This document shows, one piece after another, positions 1 to 12,011 of a stretch of 64,000 nucleotides of DNA. Under the pieces are notes generated by a model, which saw only the letters and a program-made list of their open reading frames with translations, made no database searches and had not been told where the DNA came from. Position numbers and translations under genes: made by a program. This DNA is from Candidula unifasciata (taxonomy: Eukaryota; Mollusca; Gastropoda; Stylommatophora; Geomitridae): assembly GCA_905116865.2 (NCBI GenBank), contig CAJHNH020002068.1, positions 425,533 through 489,532 on the forward strand, in the 5' to 3' direction. Within the stretch, counting starts at the first letter, position 1. Each line of letters begins with the position of its first letter.

Positions 1-365
1 ATCATGGCACACGGGTGTAACCCATAAGTGCTCCTTTCTACTTCTAACTCAAGACTGAGTCTGAATAATCTCATCGAAGTGCACGAACTCCGTGCGCCAG
101 CTAGGATCCTGGAATACTTTGGGTAGATTTTAAACTCCAAATGTGTGCCCGGGCAGCGCCGTTAGGCTACTCTATTTGATTTCTAGCTGCTAAGGGATTT
201 TTGTACGCACGGGCGTCCGATACTACTACCCAGAGACCAGGGCAAATTACTACAAATCTACGTGAAAAAATCCCAGCCTCCACCGGAGTTTGAACCCGTG
301 ACAACCAACACCCGAGACGGACACCATACCTCGAGACCACTCAGCCCCCTAGCCCAGAATATTTG
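1..365 (-). repeat. tRNA-derived SINE, family 2, minus orientation
   Basis: Read on the minus strand this begins with a tRNA-like head. An A-box-like stretch lies at 329-344 and a B box (GGGTTCAAACTCC) at 285-297; these are the internal RNA polymerase III promoter elements of a tRNA-derived SINE. The tail end (1-120, with the motif 'cacgggtgtaacccataagtgctc' in shortened form 'gtaacccataagtgctc') recurs at 20940-21065 and, more diverged, at 46620-46700, so this is an interspersed family. The 5-prime part of the repeat on the left may be cut by the window edge. Confidence 0.6.
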
Positions 366-750
366 GCGACCCAACATTTCACACCACAACGGTAGAGAGT
401 GTCTCTCAACGAACTGGCTTAAGTTTCCAATTTAAACATTTTAGTCTATCTATCTATATATCTTCTTTTACCCCACCAGGACATCACACAAGCGATAAAC
501 ACCCTATGACACAAAGTGTCACCATATGGATTTGGATCACCCGTGGAGAGGTCCCAGAAACCGCGTCCAGCCATTATACCATATTTATGGCCGGGCTATA
601 TTGCGACCCCTGGCAAGAGCCATAGTAGGGCTCCAAATAACGAAAAATTGCATCCCACAAAGGGCTGACAAGATAATGAAAAATAGACATTTTAGTTACA
701 ACGGTTCAATCGTGAGTTGGTTGCAGGCCTTCATTTCGTTGGGAGGTTGA

Positions 751-753
751 AAC

Positions 754-796
<43 letters not shown>

Positions 797-826
797 TATT
801 ATTATTATAAATAAATAAATAAATAA
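751..826. repeat. (AAT)n / (AAAT)n microsatellite
   Basis: About 17 AAT units switch to ATT units and then to AAAT units before unique sequence resumes. No gene is associated with it. Confidence 0.9.
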
Positions 827-3111
827 AAACTAGCGAGATCAGTAGCAGTAAAAGAAGATGAAAAAGAAGGGTGAAGAAAAGGAAAAAAGAAAAATCATAG
901 AAAATAAGAGCAAAGTGACATTAAATTCCAGTGCATTCGTGAGTTTACTAGCTGACCTATGCGTGGTTAAGTGAAAATGTATGAGATCAATAGTACCGTA
1001 AATTATGTTATGCAGAACTATTTTTGTAATCTATGATTGTGGCTCAGATGCATGTTTTTATCATTAGATTGTATCTGTGCGTTTAGAAATATCCGAAACT
1101 GTAGAGATACGACACATATATTGGGTCTTTAGTTGTGGACCTTTGATGATCAACGTTTGTCACCTTATTCATATGAAAATGTTAAGAATAGTCCAAATCT
1201 TTAGTATGTGGCATTGTTATAAACATAGGCGAAATAGGCGTCAGAAAATGGTTGCTCAGGCTCATTGAGGATCCAAGCAATGTTTTTTTATGTCGGCGCC
1301 CCTGGCAGGCGGTCATGTTTCGCCATCTCACACCACCACTAATAATATGGATCAGGTCTGTGTTTTCGTTTTGCTGAAGTTACATGGCCAAATCATCCAG
1401 GTATTTATCTCTTTTCTTTCTTACTCTTTTTTTTTTTTGGTACCATTATCTTCTCCCAAACAGACAGTGGAATATTTTAAGGTGTGGTAGATCAGTTTCA
1501 TGCAGTCGTGGAACCTATGCTGCATGCAGTCTTGGGACCTTGACTGCGCTCTCTCGTGGGACGTAGGTAAGTTGTGGTTAGACCTAGTTCTAGATGTTTT
1601 GGGGTAGTTAAAAGCATCAGAATGCCGGGAAACCCACTCTTACCATCCACGAAAATTTTGGACTGTCCTGTGATGTCATCCTGGGCGGGGGGGGGGGGGA
1701 ATTATCGGTAAAGCACCCTCTTTTTAAACCCAGCTTGCCGTTTGCCTCTTAGTTTTCATGTTTATTTCTTTTCATAACATGCCCAAACAAATCCCGACTG
1801 TCTAGTTCTAATTTGTATATTCAGTTTACTGTGTTGATCTGTATCTAGAAGAACTGGCTCATTGATCTTTTGTCAGCTCACGGCGGATTTTCCCCGTTTT
1901 TCTTAGAAACTACATTTCCGCTGCCATTATATTTTTTCAGCACGTCTCCACAGAGGTGGAACTAACCAGCAGTCAGTTAGAAATGTATGCCGTTGTTGCA
2001 TTAGAACGAAAAAATCAGTCATTTTACTTGTGTAGTGCAGACTCTTTCGACGTTTATTTATTCGTTCGGAAGCTCGCTCGTTTATTTACTGTAATATGTC
2101 TAGTATGGTGCACGCTGCAGTTTTTGATGGGGAAGGTCATTGGCCTGACTAGTAAAGACACTTGGCCAAAAGTAACGTTGATCTCCCCCACGCCCCGCCC
2201 ATTTACACACTAGTTCACTTCTGATTGGTAGTTCCTGAACCTTTCACCTTGGCATACGGTTACGGGGGTGTTCCGCAATGCCGTTGGTATCGCATTTTGT
2301 ATATTTCAACACGCCAGCGCTTTTAAAACTCCAAAAAACATGGAGAAACGGGTCCTAACACCCCCCCCCCCCTTCTCTTTCCCCTAGAGAGTGCTGCAAC
2401 ATATGTCACAGGCATCCTCTTTCTCAGAATGGTAACGTAAATGCAAGAAATCACAGAAAGCAAACAACAGAGCGAGACACACTCAAAACCTTCAGGAAAG
2501 TCGACCAGGCCAACAAACTTGTGAATGAAAAGTGGCCTACTCTTTTTGTGAAGATTAACGTGAACCTAACCAGGCATAGTGACGACACAAGGTTACAAGG
2601 ATGCTGGCTGAGTTGGCAGACCTGGCTAGTGATAACTGTTTGTGAGGATACACTTTAATTCTAGAGTATTGTTGCTTACAGCTATACTGTAGCTTTCAGG
2701 GTAAGACCGTGTGGGTTTGTAGCTTTGTTTTCTCTGAAATAAGTTGCTCTGTTCGTCAATCCAAGGAGAGAGGCGAAGATTATACAGACTCAGCTGGTAC
2801 AATGTACACGATCACTTTCGAAAAAAAGTACTAAAACATCTTTGATTAAAAAACAAAAAACCAAACAGCATCCACGGGAACGGTGTTATTAGGGGACCCC
2901 AAAGATTCAGCGAGTGAGCAGAAGGCAAGGAAGGTTCTCAGTCCTTCCTTTAATCAGCTTGTACCCATCAAAATGGGTACACTTCATTAGCGACTAAAAA
3001 AAAACAAAGAGGACACAACACGTGTGTGAGCGTCCTGTGTGCTATGATTCCCATTCTTGATTAATTGAGGCATTCATTTCAGAACAGGATTGGTTGACTC
3101 ATTGCGTTTGT
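827..3111. other. Upstream flank with no recognised gene
   Basis: I see no supported coding region here. Short ORFs lack recognisable domains. The stretch contains homopolymer runs (poly-G at about 1687-1699, poly-C at about 2361-2372) and otherwise unique sequence. Confidence 0.5.
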
Positions 3112-3672
3112 GGGGCTGTCCTCCGAATAACGGCCACATATTATGGTGGCCTAAAACAGGGACTCGGTCACATGTAAATTGCGGACTTGTTTGTTTGTTT
3201 TAGTATCCAGAAGCCATGAGTTATTAACCCTTTGGCTCGGTATTATGGATATCGCAACCCTTCGGCCTTGATTCCATGATAAATACCGTAAATCTGGGAG
3301 AAATGTGGCTTTTCTGCCCACCCCCGGGAGTGAACCCGGACCGCAAGGAGTTCGTCACCTGCTCAATCTGGTTTAGCCAACTACGCTAGAGAGACGGACC
3401 AAATTGCGGACTTCCGGCGACTATACCGCCACCACCAAGAGTATCTAAACTAGATTGCTGGGACTCACGAGCAAAGCTGCAGGAGATGTGGAAGCTGCTG
3501 CTCGTGAGTCCCAGCCATCTAATTTTGCCCCGCTCCGCGCCGTGCTTAGCTTAGATACTTTCGGCGGTAGCGGTATGGTCGCCGGTTTGCAATTTAAGTC
3601 GCCGGAAGTGCACAATTTACATGTGACTGAGGCCCTGTCAGGATGTGGCCGTTATTCGGAGGATAGCCCGTT
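3112..3672. mobile_element. Fold-back (long inverted repeat) element interrupted by a SINE
   Basis: The left arm (about 3112-3188 continuing at 3401-3475) is the reverse complement of the right arm (about 3490-3672). For example 'cctccgaataacggccacat' on the left answers 'atgtggccgttattcggagg' on the right, and 'ctgggactcacgagca' near the centre answers 'tgctcgtgagtcccag'. Without the SINE the element is about 350 bp and almost wholly self-complementary, with a loop near 3476-3490. No transposase is encoded. It may be a hairpin-type MITE; I could not define a target-site duplication for the hairpin itself. Confidence 0.75.
3189..3400 (-). mobile_element. tRNA-derived SINE insertion with 13-bp target duplication
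   Basis: The 13-mer 'aaattgcggactt' occurs at 3176-3188 and again at 3401-3413, directly flanking this 212-bp segment. Read on the minus strand, the segment starts with a tRNA-like head (A-box-like TAGCGTAGTTGG, B-box-like GGTTCACTCCC) and ends in an (AAAC)n-like tail, seen on + as tttgtttgtttt. That is the classic structure of a retroposed SINE. The duplication lies inside the left arm of the fold-back element, so this insertion is younger than the hairpin. Confidence 0.85.
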
Positions 3673-4198
3673 AGTGGTAATAATATTTTATTTTTGGAAG
3701 AAGAAGCAGCAGCAACGGATGAAGAAAAAGAAGACGAAGAAGACGTCGAAATGTCTTCTGACCTTTACCATTTTATCTAGTTCATCATAGCGGCTCCAAG
3801 AGTTCCCTGATATTGTCCTTGTTCCTTGAATGTCACCCAACCCATGCCTACCTTTCTTTCCTTCGCCGTTCACTACCCCACTCGATAGGTTGCCCATTAG
3901 TCATAGCATTTAAGGGACGGGAATGTCGGGCGGCATGTGACACAATCCATTTTAGCTACACTAAATTCAAGGTAATGTAAACAAACCAGGGAACGTATTC
4001 CTGTTTGTCGTCGCTTGAAAGGAGACTAAAGAACAGAATTCAAGTTTGAGGAGGCGTTGCGGGGAACCAGTTTACTGGCTGTACCTTATTTGCGCATCGC
4101 GCCACCTGAATGTTTGAAATTTGAATGTGTTACTGCCTTCACTATTTGAAAGCACGGAGTTTCCTTCACTGGCAGTCGTTTCGTGGGCACATCGTGTT

Positions 4199-4206
4199 TA
4201 TAAATA
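4199..4206 (+). promoter_or_regulatory. Possible TATA box of the TPR gene
   Basis: TATAAATA lies about 220 bp upstream of the proposed start codon at 4423. If used, transcription would start near 4230 and leave a 5-prime UTR of about 190 nt. This is positional inference only. Confidence 0.3.
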
Positions 4207-4422
4207 TATTACAGCCTCTATAAATCCTCTGTCTAGGGTATAGGTAGTGTCTTGGCTGGCGTTATGTTAACCCTAGTCAGACGCTGTATTGATTCACCCT
4301 GGAAAGTTTACCTGCAGTAATGGTGTGTGCTTATTTTTACTTTGTCGCTGTGATTTTATGTGATACAAGTCATACTTTGTGCTTTACGTGAAATTTTCAA
4401 AAGGAGACACCAGCATACCGCC

Positions 4423-4462
4423 ATGAGTGATATTTATTCCATGTACTATCCCAGGACGACAG
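4423..4462 (+). CDS. TPR protein, exon 1 (start codon, residues 1-13 plus one base)
   Basis: The ATG sits in a good context (accgccATGag). It is followed by 13 codons (MSDIYSMYYPRTT) and one extra base before a strong donor, CAG|gtaagt. The next exon begins by completing that codon (G|GT, glycine), so the phases match. The exon was chosen because exon 2 is open but lacks a convincing start at its own acceptor, and this is an upstream exon with a matching donor phase. Alternative first exons elsewhere in the 15-kb intron cannot be excluded without transcript data. Confidence 0.6.
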
Positions 4463-5213
4463 GTAAGTTTACGCAGGTGTCATTGTTTGAGGTCCTACAC
4501 AGATGTTTTTCGTCGTTTAGAACTACATTATCAGTCTGTATTTTCTCTGACTGTTTGCTCTTTCAGTACCAAGGGAACGACAGCAGGCAGGATCGTCGGT
4601 TACTGTCTTTGCGACATACGTTTCTTTACTCTTTATGTTCCATTTTTCTGTTATATATTGAGTCCTTCTGTTACATACCTGTACTTTTCAATTTATGGAG
4701 ACCTGGGCAACCTTTTTTTAGTTCGCAGACCAAATGTAAAATTATCAACCTAGTCGCCGGCCGTATAGAAACAACAATTCATTATAAACATGTTTCCTCG
4801 GAATACGATATTTTTGTCGGGTAATCTGAGATTGTAATCATTCACTATTTCTCTGACCAGACACGCTTACCCACTGAAGCACTTCTATATATTCCTAAAA
4901 ATGTATAATCAAGCTGGTTATTTGCAGACATTACATTATTGAGGAGGGGGGGGGGGGAGTGGCTGGCAGATTATATAGTAACTTTATACGAGTATCGCGA
5001 GCCGGAAAAAATGGCTTGGCGACCCAGTTAAGGTCCACAGGCCATAGATTGCCCACCCCTGGACGCTTGTTGCTAAAAATCTTTAGGGAAGAAATTTTTT
5101 TAGACAGTGTTGTAGTAACATCTAAATGGGATTGGAACAGTCTAAGAAATAAAACAAAGAAAAGTCCCAATTCCACACCTTCGGGCGCACTGGACATATG
5201 GTGCTGATCCCCT

Positions 5214-5515
5214 CTTTAAAACAAAAACAGTGGACATTCTGTGGAGGGTATGGTCAAAATCACAGCTGTCCACTCTTTAAAACAAAAACAGTGGACATTC
5301 TGTGGATGGTATGGTCAAAATCACAGCTGTCCACTCTTTAAAACAAAAACAGTGGACATTATTGATGGTATGGTCAAAATCACAGCTGTCCACTCTTTAA
5401 AACAAAACCAGTGGACATTCTGTGGATGGTATGGTCAAAATCACAGCTGTCCACTCTTTAAAACAAAAACAGTGGACATTCTGTGGATGGTATGGTCAAA
5501 ATCACAGCTGTCTCC
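5214..5515. repeat. Tandem array, five copies of a ~60-bp unit
   Basis: Five near-identical units of 59-61 bp, each containing 'cagtggacattctgtgga' and 'tcacagctgtccactcttt'. Within the array TGTCCACT and AGTGGACA face each other about 18 bp apart, so each junction could form a small hairpin. The third unit has a short deletion (attctgtgga becomes attattga). Confidence 0.95.
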
Positions 5516-5698
5516 TTTACTTCCAAGGGAATTTCATGTGCCGATTTTAGAGTGAGTCGCACTGGGAATCTGGGGTCGAGTTCTAATAGCCTATGTCTGG
5601 GTAAATCTGAAAAATCCTTCTTTAAAGAGATTCGAACCTTATCTATCAAAGTCAGGGTTTAATTTATCTGCAGTCATTCTGCTATCGTTGTTTGTCTT

Positions 5699-5984
5699 TT
5701 CCTCTGTGTGGGTTCCACGACCCCATTTTTTGAGGGGAAAAAAGAATAGACCCACTGCCCTCCTAGCAAGCATGTCGTAAAAATTGATAATTTAGGGGTC
5801 TCCCCTTCGAAGTCGGAGTACATGTGTCGGAGAGACGAGGAACCAGCAGTTTATTTACAGACAGCCCATATATGTAAAACGGATGTGCACACAAAGTTTA
5901 ACAAGACTAAAGTTTAGAAATGGACAAACAACAAGAACTTTTCGACCGAGTTTACTGCCAGAGATCGCAAAGAGGAAGAAGAAG
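5699..5984 (+). repeat. Retroposon family R1, copy with (GAA)n tail
   Basis: A ~285-bp segment beginning 'tctgtgtgggttccacgacc' and ending in agaggaagaagaag. Related copies lie at 13198-13375 (+), 17141-17423 (+), 30754-31036 (-) and, partial, 42125-42245 (-). Shared motifs include 'aagaatagaccca' and 'aaggaaccatcagt'-like blocks. The directional simple-repeat tail points to retroposition. I see no coding capacity and no clear pol III boxes. Confidence 0.7.
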
Positions 5985-7050
5985 TTTGTTTGTTACAACT
6001 CCCGTCTTAAATAAACAGCATTCCTTTATGCCAGTGCAGCGCTGGGATTCCTTATCTGCACTCTGCTGTAGTTAATTCCATCTGCCCTCCCCATGTGTTG
6101 TCATTCCTGTCCGACGCCATGTAATGAACTATGTTAACTGATATCCCTCCGACTGACCATACTGTTGACTGCATGGCAGATATGCATTGCGGTTATTTCT
6201 GCGCCTCATATTTGAGGTGTATATTGAATGAATTATTAATGCATTGCATTGCAGTCTCCGCTGAATGAACACTCTGGGCGACCTCCCCTTCTCCACGCGT
6301 TAGCTAATATACTGGGAAATTTGAAAAGATATATTTAAAGTTACCTAAGGAGTGCCGTTTAAAGTGGTTTCCTATGGTGTAGAATACAATTATGAAAACA
6401 AGGTACGTTAACATTGGGGCAGATTTACAGAGGCGTAGGAGTTAATGGGAGCGGCTTCAAATTTATGACTTAACAGGCGCGGTAACCGGGGGAATCAGGC
6501 ATCACAAGGGCCCCAGCTTCTTAAGTGCCCTACCTCCCCTCCCCTCGTCCCCCCCCCCCCCAAAAAAAAATATAAGGTAACCAAGTGCCCTCTCCCCCAA
6601 CTATAGGTAGAAGGTCTCTTCTCTTTTTAAGTATGTGTTTATATACCCCCCCCCCCCACCCCAGTTATATTATTATATTTTTTTGCCATTCAGTACATTC
6701 TTAGAGACTCATCGAGCGCTCTCTCTTAACAGTTGTAATGTGGCTGAGCGAGACTCCACTCTCCCCTAATGTTTTCTCTATAGTCATACGATTTGTTTCC
6801 TCAAAATTTGCACTATGTAGGGTTAAAATCTCATGGATGAGAGTCAAACAGCTACAAATCCCACAAACCCCGTTCAACCCTTCTACCTTATAACACATTG
6901 GGGCAGCACGAAATGGTTACGATGAAACCTGCAGTCCGGTAAGGGTGGGCTTTTTGGTGTTGAGTCATGTGGAAGAATCCCTGTAATTTTAAACTCGACT
7001 GGACTCTCAGATATTAGCTACAGATTTTATGCTGCATTAGGCTGAGAGAC

Positions 7051-7325
7051 GCTGTTGTGTAGCGGCTAGATGCTTGCCTGCAGATCGGCAGGTCGTAGGT
7101 TTGAATCCAAACAAAGACAGACTGTTTTTCTTATTAAAAAAATTTCGTTGGCTATCAGGTCGACTCAGCCTCGAGTGGGTACCGGGTAAAGTCCTGGGAA
7201 ATAAAGGTGGTCGTTGTAATGTTCACATCACCCACTATGTACCGATTGTTCTATAAAATATAGGTCTAGCACTGAATATCCAATACACCCAAAGGCGGGG
7301 AAAAAGGTCCTTTACATTAGGCTAC
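7051..7325 (+). repeat. tRNA-derived SINE, family 1, full-length copy
   Basis: A tRNA-like head carries an A-box-like motif (TAGCGGCTAGATG, from 7060) and a B box (GGTTTGAATCC, 7098-7108). The body contains 'gagtgggtaccgggtaaag' and 'tcctgggaaataaaggtgg', then 'ctataaaatataggtctagc'. The same body occurs at 37050-37215, 47780-47955, 49325-49605 and 63745-63880 on +, at 47110-47395 on -, and in diverged form at 20570-20830. This is the most frequent SINE of the window. Confidence 0.85.
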
Positions 7326-7692
7326 CATAACTGTTTATAGCGGTTGTTCGTTCTAACCATGTTAAGTTCTGTTGAGAAACAGCTTCGGTTAGAATTATGG
7401 TTTTGTTTGATTTGCCCCAATTTCCCCCGTTTTCTGTTGTCGTCTCACTGGCTGCTTGGGTGCTCTAAGTTTAATGGCTTCAATTGTTTGTTGTTGTATT
7501 GCAAACTTGCTTTCCAGCTAAATCGGCTCCGGTATCGCCATGTAAGGAAGGCGATGTTTGTTTACCATAACACGCCTCTATGTTTACATGTGAAACCTGA
7601 ACAAGTTACACTCCTGCAGTAGTATCTGTCATATGATGTTACACTGGCCCATTTAAATGTACTGAATTATGTCTTAAACGAATGTTGTTTAT

Positions 7693-8452
<760 letters not shown>

Positions 8453-8706
8453 TAACATTTAAATGAATCGTTATTTGTTAAACTGTTCTGTTTAACCCGG
8501 ACATTCGTGGAACACAAACTGCTACAGGCTGTGGCTTTGCTGTTTTATCAGAGCAGTTTACACAATCGATTTTAGCTGTAATTCTGAAGACACATCATTG
8601 TTTTACCCCCTACCCTTTCTACCCAAAAGTGAAAACTTGCTGAGTAACGTTGTAATCTCTTCATTGTGCAGGTGGAAATAATTTCACAGACGTGTCATCC
8701 ACATTT

Positions 8707-8708
8707 TC

Positions 8709-8739
<31 letters not shown>

Positions 8740-8762
8740 TAGACAGACAGACAGACATATAG

Positions 8763-8803
<41 letters not shown>

Positions 8804-8838
8804 GAGAGAGAGAGGAAGAGAGAGAGAGAGAGAGAGCA
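8707..8838. repeat. (ACAG)n followed by (GA)n microsatellite
   Basis: About 13 tetranucleotide units grade into an interrupted GA tract of about 70 bp. Confidence 0.95.
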
Positions 8839-9040
8839 CACGAAGAAACTAGCGAACTTTATTTTAAGTGGCTAAAAAATCCATTATCTGGGCCTCTTAC
8901 AATCGACGCTTTCAAGCACCAATCTTTCACACAATTATTATGCATGAGTGTGGGTGTTAGAGAGAAGAAGACAGACGGACAGCCAGAGATAGATAGAATA
9001 ATGGATGGATTTGGATACACAGTCAGGCAAACTCTCTAGA

Positions 9041-9290
9041 TTAAAACATAATAGGCTCGACATAACATTTCAATACTTGTATCCTGATGTTTAAGGAGAG
9101 TGATGTATTACTTAAAACACTGTTCATATTCTGAAAAGCTATTAACACTGTATCATCTGCATAACGAAGACTGTTTATATTATAACCTCCAGCTAGGATT
9201 CCTGGTCTATCCTTGACCTTCCTCTTTATTATTTCACTATAGAGAGAGAAGAGATCCAGTGACAAAACACGTCCTTGTCCCACTCATTGC
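9041..9290 (-). pseudogene. Non-LTR retrotransposon reverse-transcriptase fragment
   Basis: Read on the minus strand it shows the RT block around the catalytic motif YADD ('LRYADDTVLIA'), preceded by a 'QGRVLSLDLFSLYSEII'-like block that corresponds to the usual QGCVLSP motif. Directly after the YADD block the sequence jumps to a C-terminal piece ('LNIRIQVLKCYVEPIM'), so an internal part has been lost. It is a dead fragment. Confidence 0.8.
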
Positions 9291-9323
9291 TTTATCTGTT
9301 CGTAACTGCCTTGTTTTTTTTTT

Positions 9324-9386
9324 ATTCCTAATTCAATTGCTGCTTCTTTCTTCCAGTAAGTAAGAAGCAGCAATTAAATTAGGAAT
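9324..9386. repeat. Perfect-like hairpin, 25-bp arms
   Basis: 9324-9348 is the reverse complement of 9362-9386 with one mismatch; the loop is 13 nt. It lies next to the LINE fragment at 9041-9290 and may be an inverted duplication of LINE flank. Confidence 0.85.
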
Positions 9387-9389
9387 ACA

Positions 9390-10855
9390 TGTATGTACAC
9401 ATATACATCAATTTTCTTCTTACCCTTCTCCTAGGTCGCACAAAGGACTCCAGTAGTTGCAATTAATCTATCGCAACTCTGGACACTTATTCAGCCTAGC
9501 ATAATTTAAGCATGCATACATCGTTTTAAATTGATCATTTGTGTTTATGTTTGAGTCGGCCGTACTTCGTTAAAGGAGATAACAATCCTAATGGATTGGG
9601 GAGATTTGGAAGTATTAGTCTGGGTAGGGGGTGGTCCTATTTTATTTACAACAACGACATTAACACGTTCTTGCTAAAGCGTGTACACAGGGATTTGCAT
9701 ATTTCAGGATTAGCACAGGCAGTGACAGGAAATTCCACAACAGTGCCTGCAATAGGGATTTGAATTGCTAATGGGCCTCACATGTATCAGGTCACAGCTT
9801 TAGTGTGTGGGCATTTCGGCTTCTTTCTTCCTACCTTTGTTTACTTTGTCGGCGACACTGGCTTAGGCACGCAGTTTCATAATTCCGACATACTGGGTTC
9901 GATTACGCTCGAGGCGATCTTATTTATACTAGATGGCTGTACGATGATTTCACTAACGGCAAGACTGTCGAACTGTTAACAAGTAAACAGTGAGAAACTA
10001 ATGAACTTTGAACTGTTTAGTAAAACCACACAGAGCCAGCAATTATTACGATAGACTTCTATAAAGGATATATATTTTGGCTACATGTCAAATATTATTT
10101 TACTTCTCAGAATTAGCAGTAATTTTTACAAAAAATATCCCGTTCAACCCACACGGTTATAATTTGGGGTATAAAGTGTTCATCGAGTTCTCAGAGTATA
10201 TATTTGTTATTTTAAATATCTTGTAACTATTTATTTAGGACGTTTATGCAATTTATATTATTCCTATATTTCTTTGTTTACGCATTACTGGATTGTGATT
10301 AATAAATAAATTTCATGATTGAGATATAAATTGTGCAATAAATATTTAGATACGCTCACTGACATTGTGTCATCAGAATAATGGATTTATTATGTTTCTA
10401 GAATAATATTGACAATCTCGTAGATTTTTATCTTTAGGAGATTTTTTTTTTTCAAAAGTGAAATAGGTATTTCTGACTTTTCTATGTATAGATTTAAGTT
10501 CTCGTAATAAATCACGTGACCTTGCCACGCGGGTCTTAGTGGCTGTCTATGTGCAACAAGTTTTTCCAACGTCATAGGTAACTTATAGAGATGCATACAG
10601 TCAGTCAATAGTTTTCTGTGTAGTTCGTTTGTATACACTCCAGCAACTTGTGCTCTCTCTCTGTATATCTCAACTTCCGGCATACATCACAGGTCTAAGT
10701 AATTTTGGATTGCATGGGACTGTTAAGTTCATCTGATATCTTTACTTCTCATATCGCTGGAGCAGTTGTATTTTTATTTTGTTTCTGTGGAAAGTGGCTG
10801 GCTTTTTCAAAAAGGTTGTTTTGTCTTCTTTTAATGTTAATTTTTTTTTAAATCT
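9390..10855. other. Intronic stretch without recognised feature
   Basis: Mostly AT-rich unique sequence. I find no domain in the short reading frames on either strand. Confidence 0.4.
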
Positions 10856-10859
10856 TGTA

Positions 10860-10890
<31 letters not shown>

Positions 10891-11980
10891 CTTCTTCTTC
10901 TTCTTCTTCTTCTTCTTCTTCTTCTTCTTCTTCTTCTTCTTCTTCTTCTTCTTCTTCTTCTTCTTCTTCTTCTTCTTCTTCTTCTTCTTCTTCTTCTTCT
11001 TCTTCTTCTTCTCTTCTTCTTCTTCTCTTCTTCTTCTTCTTCTTCTTCTTCTTCTTCTTCTTCTTCTTCTTCTTCTTCTTCTTCTTCTTCTTCTTCTTCT
11101 CTTCTTCTTCTTCTTCTTCTTCTTCTTCTTCTTCTTCTTCTTCTTCTTCTTCTTCTTCTTCTCTTCTTCTTCTTCTTCTTCTTCTTCTTCTTCTTCTTCT
11201 TTCTTCTTCTTCTTCTTCTTCTTCTTCTTCTTCTTCTTCTTCTTCTTCTTCTTCTCTTCTTCTTCTTCTTCTTCTTCTTCTTCTTCTTCTTCTTCTTCTT
11301 CTTTCTTCTTCTTCTTCTTCTTCTTCTTCTTCTTCTTCTTCTTCTTCTTCTTCTTCTTTTCTTCTTCTTCTTCTTCTTCTTCTTCTTCTTCTTCTTCTTC
11401 TTCTTCTTCTTCTTCTTCTTCTTTCTTCTTCTTCTTCTTCTTCTTCTTCTTCTTCTTCTTCTTCTTCTTCTTCTTCTTCTTCTTCTTCTTCTTCTTCTTC
11501 TTCTTCTTCTTCTTCTTCTTCTTCTTCTTCTTCTTCTTCTTCTTCTTCTTCTTCTTCTTCTTCTTCTTCTTCTTCTTCTTCTTCTTCTTCTTCTTCTTCT
11601 TCTTCTTCTTCTTCTTCTTCTTCTTCTTCTTCTTCTTCTTCTTCTTCTTCTTCTTCTTCTTCTTTCTTCTTCTTCTTCTTCTTCTTCTTCTTCTTCTTCT
11701 TCTTCTTCTTCTTCTTTCTTCTTCTTCTTCTTCTTCTTCTTCTTCTTCTTCTTCTTCTTCTTCTTCTTCTTCTTCTTCTTCTTCTTCTTCTTCTTCTTCT
11801 TCTTCTTCTTCTTCTTTCTTCTTCTCTTCTTCTTCTTCTTCTTCTTCTTCTTCTTCTTCTTCTTCTTCGTCTTTATTCTTCTTCTTCTTCTTCTTCTTCT
11901 TCTTCTTCTTCTTCTTCTTCGTTCTTCTTCTTCTTCTTCTTCTTCGTCTTCTTCTTCTTCTTCTTCTTCTTCTTCTTCTT

Positions 11981-12011
<31 letters not shown>

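Noticed and set aside
3310..3400. Possible functional tRNA gene on the minus strand
   Set aside because: It is the head of a 212-bp segment with a tail and a 13-bp target duplication, hence a SINE; a proper acceptor stem is not evident.
9539..9979. Two mid-length + strand frames
   Set aside because: No domain, no splice support, and intronic position; probably chance.
10390..10683. 97-codon minus-strand frame
   Set aside because: I recognise no family or motif, and it lies in intronic AT-rich sequence.
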